From Candidatus Enterococcus testudinis (GTDB lineage: Bacteria > Bacillota > Bacilli > Lactobacillales > Enterococcaceae), in contig NZ_NGKU01000001.1 of the NCBI RefSeq assembly GCF_002140915.1, forward strand, positions 1,868,738-1,932,737: DNA of 64,000 nt, read 5' to 3'. Both the position numbers and the translations under genes were made by a program. Every line of letters starts with the position of its first letter. Positions within the stretch are counted from its first letter, which is position 1. Below the pieces are notes generated by a model that did no database searches, was not told the DNA's origin, and saw only the letters and a program-made list of their open reading frames with translations. Shown here in pieces: positions 16,844-25,221 of the stretch.

Positions 16844-17677
16844 CTACTTATAAAGAAATCTGAAATCCCAAGTTGATTTCACACGACTTACATTTTGAAT
16901 TTCAATTTGATTCACACCTATGGCTAAAGTGATTAATCCATGGTTCGTATCAATCCCACAATTGACACCATTTTTTTTGGGATAAACACCATCTAATTCG
17001 ATCCAATCACCCGATCTCGTACTCAGAGACGGATAATAGATAAATCTTTGACCAGTCGTTCGATTAAAAATCGTCACATTCGAATCCGATTCACCTTCAA
17101 TCCTAATTTTCAAGTCATGTTCCCTTGGATCAACCGCAAAATCACCAGCATTTAAAATGGAGAATCGACTAGTATCGTGTGAATAGGTATAATCCTCGGC
17201 TAAAAGACCTTGAGAGAATTGCCATTCACTCTCCAAATCAAACTCCGTCAATGTGTTTGAAACAGACTCAGAATGGCCATCAAAAACATCAAAGACGAAA
17301 TGGAAGATTCCCTTCTGCATCATAATTCTATCAATTTCCCACGGCTGAGGAAGCACCTTAAATCTTCTCCCTGGCTCCCTTGAATACACAATATAATAGG
17401 GTTTATCACGATAAAGCAGTGTCCTCATTTCTGACAGAACCATTCTCCAGTCGTATAAATGAGGGGTTGTAAGCCTAAATTTCATTACAAAAGGAAATCC
17501 AGTATAAGTCAAATTAGAAAGCCTTTTTCCATTGCTACCCGAAAATTCTTCATATTCATAGACTGGTTCTGGAGAAGATGGACCGACATCAGCTATTCTA
17601 ATGCCCCCGTTAAATAAATTATTGAAATTCACAGTCTGACCATCAAAGATTAAAAAAATCTGGGTTTCATCAAACAA
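16844..17677 (-). CDS. Distal tail protein (Dit)
   Basis: 277 aa, matching the sipho_tail/Dit family: it follows the tape measure gene with an 8-bp overlap and begins with the N-terminal ring domain (FLIFDGQTVNFNNLFNGGI, GKRLSNLTYTGFPFVMKFRL). PYYIVYSREPGRRFKVLP and the C-terminal galectin-like region (FDVFDGHSESVSN onward) follow. Dit forms the hexamer joining tail tube and baseplate. Confidence 0.85.
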   Translation of the reverse strand: MFDETQIFLIFDGQTVNFNNLFNGGIRIADVGPSSPEPVYEYEEFSGSNGKRLSNLTYTGFPFVMKFRLTTPHLYDWRMVLSEMRTLLYRDKPYYIVYSREPGRRFKVLPQPWEIDRIMMQKGIFHFVFDVFDGHSESVSNTLTEFDLESEWQFSQGLLAEDYTYSHDTSRFSILNAGDFAVDPREHDLKIRIEGESDSNVTIFNRTTGQRFIYYPSLSTRSGDWIELDGVYPKKNGVNCGIDTNHGLITLAIGVNQIEIQNVSRVKSTWDFRFLYK

Positions 17678-20600
17678 GGTTCACACCTCCCGTATACGCC
17701 CGACGTTTTAATAACGATCCTAATGCGTTATCTACACTTTTTGACACTTGTTGGCCATCCAAAATTGACTGAACTTGAATAGGTCTGCTATTGATCAACT
17801 TCGCTAACACATCTAAATTAATCGCCGAATTATGCGCGGTAGCGTTTTGTGTACGTACTTGATTTGATACTTCTCGTCCCATCCTCGATGTTCCAAGAGC
17901 CATCTCAGGTGTTGAAACACGCAACATCCCTTCAGAAAGATTATCGATTGCTTGGTATGCAGACCCCGCATACTTTTCAATTCCGACTGCAATCCCTTCA
18001 GGTATCCATCTGCCGACTTCGTTTTCCATAACTTTTGATGGACTATTGATATTTAATGCTCTTTTCATCGTGGCTGCTACTTGATTAGCGATTCGATTAG
18101 CTGTTGCGATAACTGTTCCAGACCCCGAAATTAGACCACGATTGAGTCCTGACATCGCATTTCTACCGACAGAATTCATGCTGCTTGGTAAATTGTTAAA
18201 TGATGATACAATTTGCGTTCTAGTCCTAGAGGCAGTCGAAACAACTGTCGGTGATCCCGACTGCAACCCGCTGTTGAGTCGGCTCATACTATTTCTGCCT
18301 ACATTTTGCATTTGATTCGGTGTGTTACTAAATGACTGCATAATCCGATTCGCGGTGTTTTTTGTCGTTGTGATCACTCGATTAGCTTCACTACTTATAG
18401 CAGAATTCATACGACTCATGATATTTTTACCAATATTTAGAAATTGTGTCGGAGTGTTTTTAAATGTGCTGATGATATTGTTGTTTAACGATTTTATAGT
18501 CGCCTCGCTAGTCTTAGATCCAACAGAAAAACTTTTGTTCATCGCACTCATGTTTTTGCTCGCAACATTTGGCAATTTTTGTAATGAAGAGTCGGAACCA
18601 GATACCAATTGATCAAAGATATTTGTCATTTTCTTGGCATTATTTCTTGCTTCCATTTCCATATGAAGGCACATACTTCTGACTGCCATAACAGCAGATT
18701 GCGATAATTTTTCAACTCCCTGAGCCATGCCTTCAGGTACGGCCCTACCAATTTCGTCGAAAACTTTAGAAGGGCTATTGACCTCAAGAACATCCTTACC
18801 TGCATCAATAGCATTTTCTGCCATACTTTCTACTGCATGTACAGCCTCTTCGGCACTTGCAGATACTCCACCTGCTAAACCCTCGCCAACTGCTCGGCCA
18901 ATAGAATTTAAGTCTGCTGCCTCAAGTTCTTCTCGCAAAGTTTGAGGCGCTAACTGGCCGAACTCTTTAAAAGCTTCAATAGAATCATCAAAACCATCAC
19001 CTAACGACTCGCTAAAAGCACTAGTCGCTACCTCTGCTCCGTTGTTCATCAATTCCATAAATTCTTTTAGTTGAGTTTCTGTCATATTATTAACGATTGC
19101 CAATTCTGCTGCGGAATCTGGGCCCAATTGATCAAGCCATTGTAAGAATCCTTCATTTCCTTCTTGTCCGGCTTTTTCATGTAATTCAGCCACATTTTGT
19201 CCCCAACCCGCAACAACCTCTTGATTATGTTTCAAGTTTTCAATCATTTCTTGAGCAGATAAATCCGATTCATTGGAGATTTTACTAAACGCATTAGTAG
19301 CTACTTCTGCTAAGTCGTCATATTTAGACTGCATACTTTCGATTGCAGTTTCTTGTGTCTGAGATAACTCCACCAATGCGAAGCCTTGTGCTTCGGCACT
19401 TTCAATTGAGGAGTTTGCCACATCTTCATATGCTGTTGTCGCTTTTTCACCATACTCTTCGATGTTTTCTCCCAACGAAATAATAGACTCACTTAGAACG
19501 CCATTTTGTTCCTCTAGCTCTTTTTGCATTTTTCTCTTATCGCGGTTACTGATGTTCTCTTCTTCGTTCAGTTCAATAAGCTTTTTCTGAACTTCTGCTT
19601 GTTGTTCTTCAGCTTTCATCTTTTCTTTGGTGAGTTCAATAAGTCGTTCATTTATCGCCTCAATTTCCGCTTGCTTCTTCGCGGTTTCAATATAGCTATT
19701 CATTTCTGCTTCAGTTTTATTTAAACTATCCGCTTGTTCATCAAAGGCTAAGCTTAAACCAGGCACAGATTCATTCATTTGTTCAATCATGTCATTCAGC
19801 ATCTTTTTTTCGCCCAACGATTTGTTTTCTTTGTTTGCCAAATCGTTTATTTTTTTCGCTAAATCTGAATTTGCTGCAGCAGTCGCTTTTATTTCCCTCG
19901 TGTTTTCTTTATGACTGGTTGCACTTTGTTCGATAGAACTGTTGAATGATTCAGTTTCATCATTCAATTTTTCAGTAGCTTTTTTGAATTCTTTAGACTC
20001 AGCTGTACTTCTCGTAAACCATTTGACTAGACCAGTGACAGCACCAACTAAAGCCCCTATCCCTAAAGTCACCCAGCCAATTGGCCCCATAGCAGTTTGT
20101 AACGCAACCCCGAATGCCTTCGATGCTGTTGCTGCTACTGCTGTGGCCGCAGCATTAACGGTCATTGATCCAGTAAGCAACCCAATAAGAACATTTTTAA
20201 CAGATAGTACACCTAAATTAGCAGCTTCTGTAGTATTGGAAACGACATTTGCCGCTGTCTTAGTCTTAATTGCAGCAATTTCAGCTTGGGTTAATACAAC
20301 TCCTTTTATTTTCGCAGCATTTTCAGCTTTTGTTAAAGCTTCTTTGATGGCCATAGTAGTTATATTTTTTTTTGTAGAGATAGTCAACGCCTCTGTGCTG
20401 GCTTTTGCAGCAATGATTGAAGTCTTAGCTAAATCAATAGCTTTCATAGTTTTAGTAATCACGGTATACATTGCAAAAGCAGCAGCAATTCCAACCAAAA
20501 CAGGTGTCAAGGGTTTAGCTATAGATATTGTACCTTCTACCACTGTGCCAAATGCTTTAAATAAAGGAGTAGTCTTCTTAACCGCATCTGTCATCAAAGA

Positions 20601-21860
20601 AAAGGCTGCATTCACAACACCTTTCATAGAGTCAATATTCTGCGCTATATCATTGCCGGTCACTTCTTTAGATAGATCGTTTAATGCATCAATCACATTG
20701 GCCAAACCTCGAACGGCTGCTGTTTGCAGATTCCCAAACGAAGTAGCTACACCCAAACTATTTTCTCTTGCTAATTCAGCCATAACGCCAGTCCCTGTAC
20801 CTACTTCGATCAATTTGTCGTTAAAATCATCTAGTGTGACCGTTCCGTCTTTCAAAGCAGAATATAGGTCGTCTTTGGCAGACTTGCCAGCATACCCGAA
20901 AGATTCCGCAATTTTGACCAACCCAACATCCATTGTTTCTGACAGCGTTGACCATATTGTCATATCCATTTGTCCACGTTGCAAAGCCCGCATGTACTGC
21001 TCAACTCCACGCTGGGCTTTTGCGGAATTCGAACCAGATCCCAACAGGGCATTGTTTAAAGCAACAGTAGTGTCCGTTGCTTTATCCATATCTCCAAATG
21101 ATGTATACATTCTTTGAGCATTAGACGAAATTTCATCCAAAGTGGTGGGTAAACCATCAATACCGTCAGATAATTTGGCCATAGACATTTCTGCATCCTC
21201 GGCAGATACACCCATCGCTTCGAGAACTTTTGGAAACTGATTCAGCGTGTCAAAACGACTAACAGCACCATTTATGGAACTTTTCATGACATTAAAAGCT
21301 ACTGATGCTACTTTCACCAATCCAAAAGAGGTAGCTAATTCTTTAACACTTATAGAAGATTTATTAGTTGTATCACCTAAATCTTTGATTTTTTCAGATG
21401 ATTCCGAAGAAGTAGCCCCAAGACCATCCACAGATTTCGTAGCCTTACTGGCTGAATCACCTAGATCATCATTTGAATCTGCCGCACTTTTGTTCGCTTT
21501 TGATAAATCAGCAGCGGAATCTGTCATTCCATCTGCACTATCAGCGATAGACTTCAGTTGTTTTGATCCATCAGAAGCACTATCAGCTAGGTCTTCTGTA
21601 GCATTTTTAGCACCTTTTAACTGCTTCGAAGCATCTGTACTACTATACCCGACATCATCTAAGCTGTCTTTGACACTTTTAACTTGATTTGCCGATGTTT
21701 TGCTAGAATCACCTAGATCATCAACGCTATCGGTTGCCGATTTCAACCCTTTTGAAACACTTCTGGCAGTATCCTCAAGATTTATGAGTTCTTTCGAAAC
21801 CGCACTGATTTGTTTTCCGTCAACATCAATGACGATATTAATACGTCCGTCTTTAGCCAT
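17670..21860 (-). CDS. Tail tape measure protein
   Basis: 1396 aa, the largest gene, fixing tail length and escorting DNA. Residues about 25-165 hold seven or more degenerate units of about 21 residues (for example SVDDLGDSSKTSANQVKSV). The middle has hydrophobic helices (GLLTGSMTVNAAATAVAAT; MGPIGWVTLGIGALVGAVTG) and a long coiled coil. The C-terminal part has about three 40-residue repeats (IMSRMNSAISSEANRV; NSMSRLNSGLQSGSPTV; NAMSGLNRGLISGSGTV) and two copies of an INSPSKV-type motif. The start at 21860 follows GAGGAGGG; the longer reading begins within the ribosome site. Confidence 0.95.
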   Translation of the reverse strand: MAKDGRINIVIDVDGKQISAVSKELINLEDTARSVSKGLKSATDSVDDLGDSSKTSANQVKSVKDSLDDVGYSSTDASKQLKGAKNATEDLADSASDGSKQLKSIADSADGMTDSAADLSKANKSAADSNDDLGDSASKATKSVDGLGATSSESSEKIKDLGDTTNKSSISVKELATSFGLVKVASVAFNVMKSSINGAVSRFDTLNQFPKVLEAMGVSAEDAEMSMAKLSDGIDGLPTTLDEISSNAQRMYTSFGDMDKATDTTVALNNALLGSGSNSAKAQRGVEQYMRALQRGQMDMTIWSTLSETMDVGLVKIAESFGYAGKSAKDDLYSALKDGTVTLDDFNDKLIEVGTGTGVMAELARENSLGVATSFGNLQTAAVRGLANVIDALNDLSKEVTGNDIAQNIDSMKGVVNAAFSLMTDAVKKTTPLFKAFGTVVEGTISIAKPLTPVLVGIAAAFAMYTVITKTMKAIDLAKTSIIAAKASTEALTISTKKNITTMAIKEALTKAENAAKIKGVVLTQAEIAAIKTKTAANVVSNTTEAANLGVLSVKNVLIGLLTGSMTVNAAATAVAATASKAFGVALQTAMGPIGWVTLGIGALVGAVTGLVKWFTRSTAESKEFKKATEKLNDETESFNSSIEQSATSHKENTREIKATAAANSDLAKKINDLANKENKSLGEKKMLNDMIEQMNESVPGLSLAFDEQADSLNKTEAEMNSYIETAKKQAEIEAINERLIELTKEKMKAEEQQAEVQKKLIELNEEENISNRDKRKMQKELEEQNGVLSESIISLGENIEEYGEKATTAYEDVANSSIESAEAQGFALVELSQTQETAIESMQSKYDDLAEVATNAFSKISNESDLSAQEMIENLKHNQEVVAGWGQNVAELHEKAGQEGNEGFLQWLDQLGPDSAAELAIVNNMTETQLKEFMELMNNGAEVATSAFSESLGDGFDDSIEAFKEFGQLAPQTLREELEAADLNSIGRAVGEGLAGGVSASAEEAVHAVESMAENAIDAGKDVLEVNSPSKVFDEIGRAVPEGMAQGVEKLSQSAVMAVRSMCLHMEMEARNNAKKMTNIFDQLVSGSDSSLQKLPNVASKNMSAMNKSFSVGSKTSEATIKSLNNNIISTFKNTPTQFLNIGKNIMSRMNSAISSEANRVITTTKNTANRIMQSFSNTPNQMQNVGRNSMSRLNSGLQSGSPTVVSTASRTRTQIVSSFNNLPSSMNSVGRNAMSGLNRGLISGSGTVIATANRIANQVAATMKRALNINSPSKVMENEVGRWIPEGIAVGIEKYAGSAYQAIDNLSEGMLRVSTPEMALGTSRMGREVSNQVRTQNATAHNSAINLDVLAKLINSRPIQVQSILDGQQVSKSVDNALGSLLKRRAYTGGVNLV

Positions 21861-22413
21861 CCGATCCCTCCTCATCTAGCGCATAGTACATTTGCAGATT
21901 TTTCATTTCCTCTTTGTATTCAGCTGAATCACCATCAGATGGCTCCCACATCCTAATCTTGATAACTCTTTTAAGAGCGGTATCTGCTGGGAGATTGTGA
22001 AGCAAGGCTTTAAAGCTACTCCAAGGTAGAATCCCTTGCTGATCAAACAGATTGATTTGGTAGGCATACATAAACGAGGAGAAAATCAAATCAGCATCTA
22101 TTTCGATATCTAAAACTTTCTGTTCTTCACGAATCTTCAAAGGCTCTCCATAAATGCTATATTCTACAAATGGTTTTTCTTCTTCATGGATAAAGTTTTC
22201 ATAAATAAGATTCCATAGTTCAATCGCATTTTCCTCTTCAAAGACTCCTTCTCCTACCAAAATATCCAAGCATGTACAAGCTTTTTCAAATTCTGTCTGT
22301 ACACCATTGTTTAAAACTTCGAGCGCATCTAACACATAATCAAAAGCTAAATTGATAGGATAATCTTTTTCATCAAAACAAAAAGAGGTGACAACCGAGT
22401 CATTAAGCCTCAT
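21853..22413 (-). CDS. Gp15-family tail assembly chaperone
   Basis: The 186-aa protein belongs to the phage Gp15 family (RLNDSVVTSFCFDEKDYPIN; LDALEVLNNG), found just before the tape measure in A118-like phages. Together with the preceding 162-aa gene it occupies the place of the gpG/gpGT tail assembly chaperones. It overlaps the tape measure start by 8 bp and follows the upstream gene by 8 bp. Confidence 0.85.
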   Translation of the reverse strand: MRLNDSVVTSFCFDEKDYPINLAFDYVLDALEVLNNGVQTEFEKACTCLDILVGEGVFEEENAIELWNLIYENFIHEEEKPFVEYSIYGEPLKIREEQKVLDIEIDADLIFSSFMYAYQINLFDQQGILPWSSFKALLHNLPADTALKRVIKIRMWEPSDGDSAEYKEEMKNLQMYYALDEEGSDG

Positions 22414-22421
22414 CTCGCCAC

Positions 22422-22910
22422 CTACTTCTTCTTGTGCTTTTTCTTCTTGTTGTACTGGTTTCTAATTTTGTTTGCCTGATTTTTTCGTGCAAATTCATCT
22501 TGTTTGATTTTATTAGCTATTGCTTGATCAACAGCATAAAAGTTGCTTTCTAGAGCTTCGAAATCAGGAAAAACATCGTAAATCTTGTCAAAGCTACCAT
22601 CACCAAATAACAAGTCATATTTAACAGCGATTAACCCTTTATTAAAGTCAATCGCAGCATCGACCGTTTCTTCGGTGACATCCGCATGATCACCTAGCGC
22701 ACGATCTCCATCAAGAGATTCTGAAAACTTAGCAGCGGCGGCTTTCACTTTTTTATATTTCTCTAGCGCCAGCTTATCAAGATCAAGGTATTTCTTCATT
22801 GATTCAATAGAACTATCGAACCACAATTCAACTCGTTCCCCCGTATCTGGATTACTAAAACCAACGGGAAAACCTGTTCTTTTAATATTAATATCTATTA
22901 CTTTGGTCAT
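22422..22910 (-). CDS. Tail assembly chaperone-like protein
   Basis: 162 aa, mixed N-terminal beta (MTKVIDINIKRTGFPVGFSN) then helices, ending in a very basic Lys tail (NQYNKKKKHKKK). It sits between the tail tube gene and the Gp15 gene, the position of the first tail assembly chaperone (DUF6673-like family, tentative). The poly-basic tail may bind the tape measure, but that is a guess. Confidence 0.75.
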   Translation of the reverse strand: MTKVIDINIKRTGFPVGFSNPDTGERVELWFDSSIESMKKYLDLDKLALEKYKKVKAAAAKFSESLDGDRALGDHADVTEETVDAAIDFNKGLIAVKYDLLFGDGSFDKIYDVFPDFEALESNFYAVDQAIANKIKQDEFARKNQANKIRNQYNKKKKHKKK

Positions 22911-22921
22911 ATTTACCTCCT

Positions 22922-22944
22922 ACAAAAGAAGGGCTAAGTAGCCC
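22922..22944 (-). terminator. Weak terminator/attenuator after tail tube gene
   Basis: GGGCT / AGCCC stem with loop AAGT overlaps the stop of the HeH extension and is followed on the minus strand by TTCTTTTGT. Probably partial termination that sets tail tube expression above downstream genes. Confidence 0.5.
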
Positions 22945-23083
22945 CTCCGTATATTTGAATTAATTCATCTTTCCTAGCACCGCTCGGATACTCAATACCT
23001 TGGTCATCCAATGCATTCTTCAAATCTGCAATAGTCATGCTACTGGTAGTAGTCGCTTGAATATCCGAGCCATTCACTTTGAA
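22934..23083 (-). CDS. -1 frame C-terminal extension of tail tube protein (HeH-like domain)
   Basis: Immediately at the tail tube stop (23074-23076) the -1 frame is open and encodes VNGSDIQATTTSSMTIADL, then KNALDDQGIEYPSGARKDE and LIQIYGGAT. The last 32 residues match the HeH/SAP-like helix-extended loop-helix pattern (tLk..Ld..gieYpsgakKdeLI). There is no start codon with a ribosome site for separate translation. The shift site would be TTCAAAG (23077-23083), which is not a perfect slippery heptamer, so the shift may be inefficient. It parallels the capsid extension at 25033-25221. Confidence 0.6.
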   Translation of the reverse strand, partial: FKVNGSDIQATTTSSMTIADLKNALDDQGIEYPSGARKDELIQIYGGAT

Positions 23084-23532
23084 TATTCTTCCCACTGCGG
23101 CGTAGAGTCAAACAGCAAAGTGAATTCGATATTACCAAACTCAATAGCAGCACCAGTTCGCGTTTGAGGACTGGATAAAGTCGCAATTCCTTCACGTTTT
23201 TTAGTTGGATTATCTCGGTCGTCAGTCACTCTAAAACCAATCTTCCGAGCATCGCCGACCAGCCCAATCATCTCATCGATCAGTTCCGATGCTTCGTCAG
23301 CTTCAAAGAAATCACCAGTGAAGCTATAGCCTAATCTGTGAGCGGTAACCGTCTGCTCAGGCTCGCCAGTGCCATCCAAGTACCCATCCCCATCTTCGAC
23401 AGTCTCTTGAGAGGCATCAGATACATTCTTAATTTTCTTGATACGCACCCACCCGTTCTCTGTGATCTCGCCATCCGTTAATTTTTGGATTTCAAAACCT
23501 ACTAAAGCTACTTTTTTTCTACTGATTGTCAT
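23074..23532 (-). CDS. Major tail tube protein
   Basis: 152 aa, beta-rich, of the phage tail tube type (VALVGFEIQKLTDGEI; LGYSFTGDFFEADEASELID; GAAIEFGNIEFTLLFDSTPQW). It lies between head completion genes and the tail chaperones, has a GGAGG site, and is followed by an attenuator hairpin. Ending at 23074 gives the short form; a -1 frameshift would add a 48-residue HeH-like domain. Confidence 0.85.
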   Translation of the reverse strand: MTISRKKVALVGFEIQKLTDGEITENGWVRIKKIKNVSDASQETVEDGDGYLDGTGEPEQTVTAHRLGYSFTGDFFEADEASELIDEMIGLVGDARKIGFRVTDDRDNPTKKREGIATLSSPQTRTGAAIEFGNIEFTLLFDSTPQWEEYSK

Positions 23533-23544
23533 TGTTGTTTCCTC

Positions 23545-23922
23545 CTATTTTTCAAAATACAATGTGGCAGCTATGGCCAATCGATAGTACAAAAATTCCT
23601 TTTTATCGTAGCCAACAAAAAAAGGCTCATCGACAATTGATAAGCCAACGAACTCATACGAACCATTTTTTGATTGGATGTCTTCGCAATCCTCTAAGCT
23701 ATTACCGAGGTCAATCATGACCTGGTCTGCTTTATCATTTTTGGTTTTATAAACGAATTCATAATTCAATTCTTTTTCCTTTGATCCATCCATAAATTTA
23801 GCGATTGTTCTGCCCCCAGGAATAGCCGTCAAACGCATTGACTCGTCTTTATCCATAGAATGAATCCTGCAGTTTGGAACTATCTTTTGTGCTTCTTCCA
23901 GCAGTCTATCAATGAAGTCCAC
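23545..23922 (-). CDS. Minor capsid protein (Minor_capsid_3-like), tail terminator
   Basis: 125 aa, starting MDFIDRLLEEAQKIVPNCRI. The order of four small genes between capsid and tail tube is that of A118-like phages, where this one corresponds to the Minor_capsid_3 family and probably acts as the tail terminator or completion protein. Its start overlaps the stop of the preceding gene by 1 bp. Confidence 0.75.
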   Translation of the reverse strand: MDFIDRLLEEAQKIVPNCRIHSMDKDESMRLTAIPGGRTIAKFMDGSKEKELNYEFVYKTKNDKADQVMIDLGNSLEDCEDIQSKNGSYEFVGLSIVDEPFFVGYDKKEFLYYRLAIAATLYFEK

Positions 23923-24290
23923 TACCAGTCAGCTCCTTTCTTGAATGCTTCTAGCCAACTCGTCATAAATACCGGTATCGCTACATCATCCCAAAATGGA
24001 CCAGTTCCTCTAGTAGTATAATTTGAGAAAACAACACTTTTCCCGCTTTTTGTGATAAATCCACCGTTGTATTGTGCTGCAGCATACCTAGCTACCCAAG
24101 TGATTTGTGAGCCATCACTTTCAACAAAAGATTGATCTCGTAGATATTGCGACTTCATTGGCACATAATTCTCATTCATATCCCTATGCGCTTTATTTGC
24201 TAAATTCATTCGTCCCTTTCTAATTGAATTTGAATTCAGCTTCTCAAGCGCTCTACCAAAATCTACTTTACAACTAACGGATCCCATCAA
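23922..24290 (-). CDS. Minor capsid protein (Minor_capsid_2-like)
   Basis: 122 aa with the typical RALEKLNSNSIRKGRMNLAN, VPMKSQYLRDQ, ARYAAAQYNGG and RGTGPFWDD of this head-tail joining family (HK97-gp10-like role). It overlaps its neighbours by 1 and 4 bp. Confidence 0.8.
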   Translation of the reverse strand: MMGSVSCKVDFGRALEKLNSNSIRKGRMNLANKAHRDMNENYVPMKSQYLRDQSFVESDGSQITWVARYAAAQYNGGFITKSGKSVVFSNYTTRGTGPFWDDVAIPVFMTSWLEAFKKGADW

Positions 24291-24628
24291 ACCACCTCTA
24301 GTTCAAATCCAAACGGATCAGCATTATCCAGTATCAATGGGATCACTGCAACTACAATATAATTCTGATTTTGAAACTCAATTTGATCACCTAAATCAAA
24401 AAATGGTAAAGGACTCGAATATTTCTTCAATATACTTACTAAAGCATTTGGCGATTCTTCGGTCGAATTAACATCTGTGTTATTAAACTTAAATGACAAG
24501 TCAAAACGCACATTCTCAATTAAAATACCTTCACCGAATTCTGAATTTCCTCGTGATCCTTTAGAAGTCTTTTTTCTATATGATATATCATGAGGAAAGT
24601 ATTTTTTTGGTGGCAGTGTTTGCCTCAT
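24287..24628 (-). CDS. Minor capsid protein (Minor_capsid_1-like), head completion
   Basis: 113 aa, beta-rich, LPPKKYFPHDISYRKKT at the N-terminus and NYIVVAVIPLILDNADPFGF at the C-terminus, as in the Minor_capsid_1 head-closure family. Overlaps its neighbours by 4 bp on each side. Confidence 0.78.
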   Translation of the reverse strand: MRQTLPPKKYFPHDISYRKKTSKGSRGNSEFGEGILIENVRFDLSFKFNNTDVNSTEESPNALVSILKKYSSPLPFFDLGDQIEFQNQNYIVVAVIPLILDNADPFGFELEVV

Positions 24629-25002
24629 ATTTTCCCACCTCGATATAGTAGACCAGTGCCACTCAGCGCCTTCAACGCATCGCCTGAAATAACGTCATTA
24701 GCAGTATTAGAATTATCAGTCTTGCTCACGCTCATTCTGCCAACAGACCAAGAATTCGGAGTTTGAAGTCCGTAAGATGTTGTAGCACCCGTTTCAATCA
24801 TATACTCGATTTGATACGCTACAGCCATTTTAAATGCTTCTTTCCGCATTAAAACATCTGTTTCCAGATCATTTTTTTGATAGAACCGACTCGTATGGAT
24901 GTCTAGAAGCGCACTCGCTCTTTTCAATAACTTTTTAAAGTCTTTGCAATCAATTTTATCATCTGTGATATTTTCATATTCGTCACGTGTTAGGTAACTC
25001 AT
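24625..25002 (-). CDS. Head-tail connector protein
   Basis: 125 aa, helical, with YLTRDEYENITDDKIDCKDFKKLL at the start and AYQIEYMIETG in the middle, resembling the gp6-like/DNA packaging connector found first after the capsid gene. The start at 25002 follows GGAGGTGA. Confidence 0.75.
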   Translation of the reverse strand: MSYLTRDEYENITDDKIDCKDFKKLLKRASALLDIHTSRFYQKNDLETDVLMRKEAFKMAVAYQIEYMIETGATTSYGLQTPNSWSVGRMSVSKTDNSNTANDVISGDALKALSGTGLLYRGGKI

Positions 25003-25012
25003 CACGTCACCT

Positions 25013-25043
25013 CCAAAAAAAAGAGAAGAGCGCTATTGGCTCT
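25013..25043 (-). terminator. Terminator/attenuator after capsid gene
   Basis: AGAGC / GCTCT stem with a 7-nt loop at the stop of the HeH extension, followed on the minus strand by TCTCTTTTTTTT. It would lower expression of downstream genes relative to capsid. Confidence 0.6.
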
Positions 25044-25221
25044 CCTCTAACAATTCAATCAATTCTGCTTTTTTCGCATTTGAAGGATATTCAACATTTG
25101 CATCATCTAATAAATCTTTTAATTGATCAACTCTCAAACCATCCAATGATGCTATCGTACCTTCATCCACTTCTGTATAAGCTACTTTAGTACCCCGGTT
25201 TTCCGGGGTTAAACTTTTGGG
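25033..25221 (-). CDS. -1 frameshift extension of the major capsid protein (HeH-like domain)
   Basis: Reading from the slippery CCCAAAA in the -1 frame gives SLTPENRGTKVAYTEVDEGT, then IASLDGLRVDQLKDLLDDAN and VEYPSNAKKAELIELLEESQ before TAG at 25033-25035. The last 35 residues have the HeH/SAP-like form (LrvdqLkdlLddanveYpsnakKaeLI). The frame has no start codon with a ribosome site, so it is best explained as a C-terminal tail on a minority of capsid subunits. Confidence 0.8.
   Translation of the reverse strand, partial: PKSLTPENRGTKVAYTEVDEGTIASLDGLRVDQLKDLLDDANVEYPSNAKKAELIELLEESQ
25193..25221 (-). promoter_or_regulatory. Programmed -1 ribosomal frameshift signal
   Basis: In-frame slippery heptamer C CCA AAA (25215-25221 on the minus strand), a 6-nt spacer GTTTAA containing the zero-frame stop, then a perfect hairpin CCCCGG-AAAA-CCGGGG (25193-25208). 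Spacing and stem match the canonical X XXY YYZ frameshift arrangement. Confidence 0.85.

Noticed and set aside
19942..21117. 391-codon plus-strand open frame antisense to the tape measure gene
   Set aside because: It is the mirror of Ala/Ser/Thr-rich tape measure codons, lacks a ribosome site and has a composition unlike a folded protein. Tape measure genes often give such long shadow frames.
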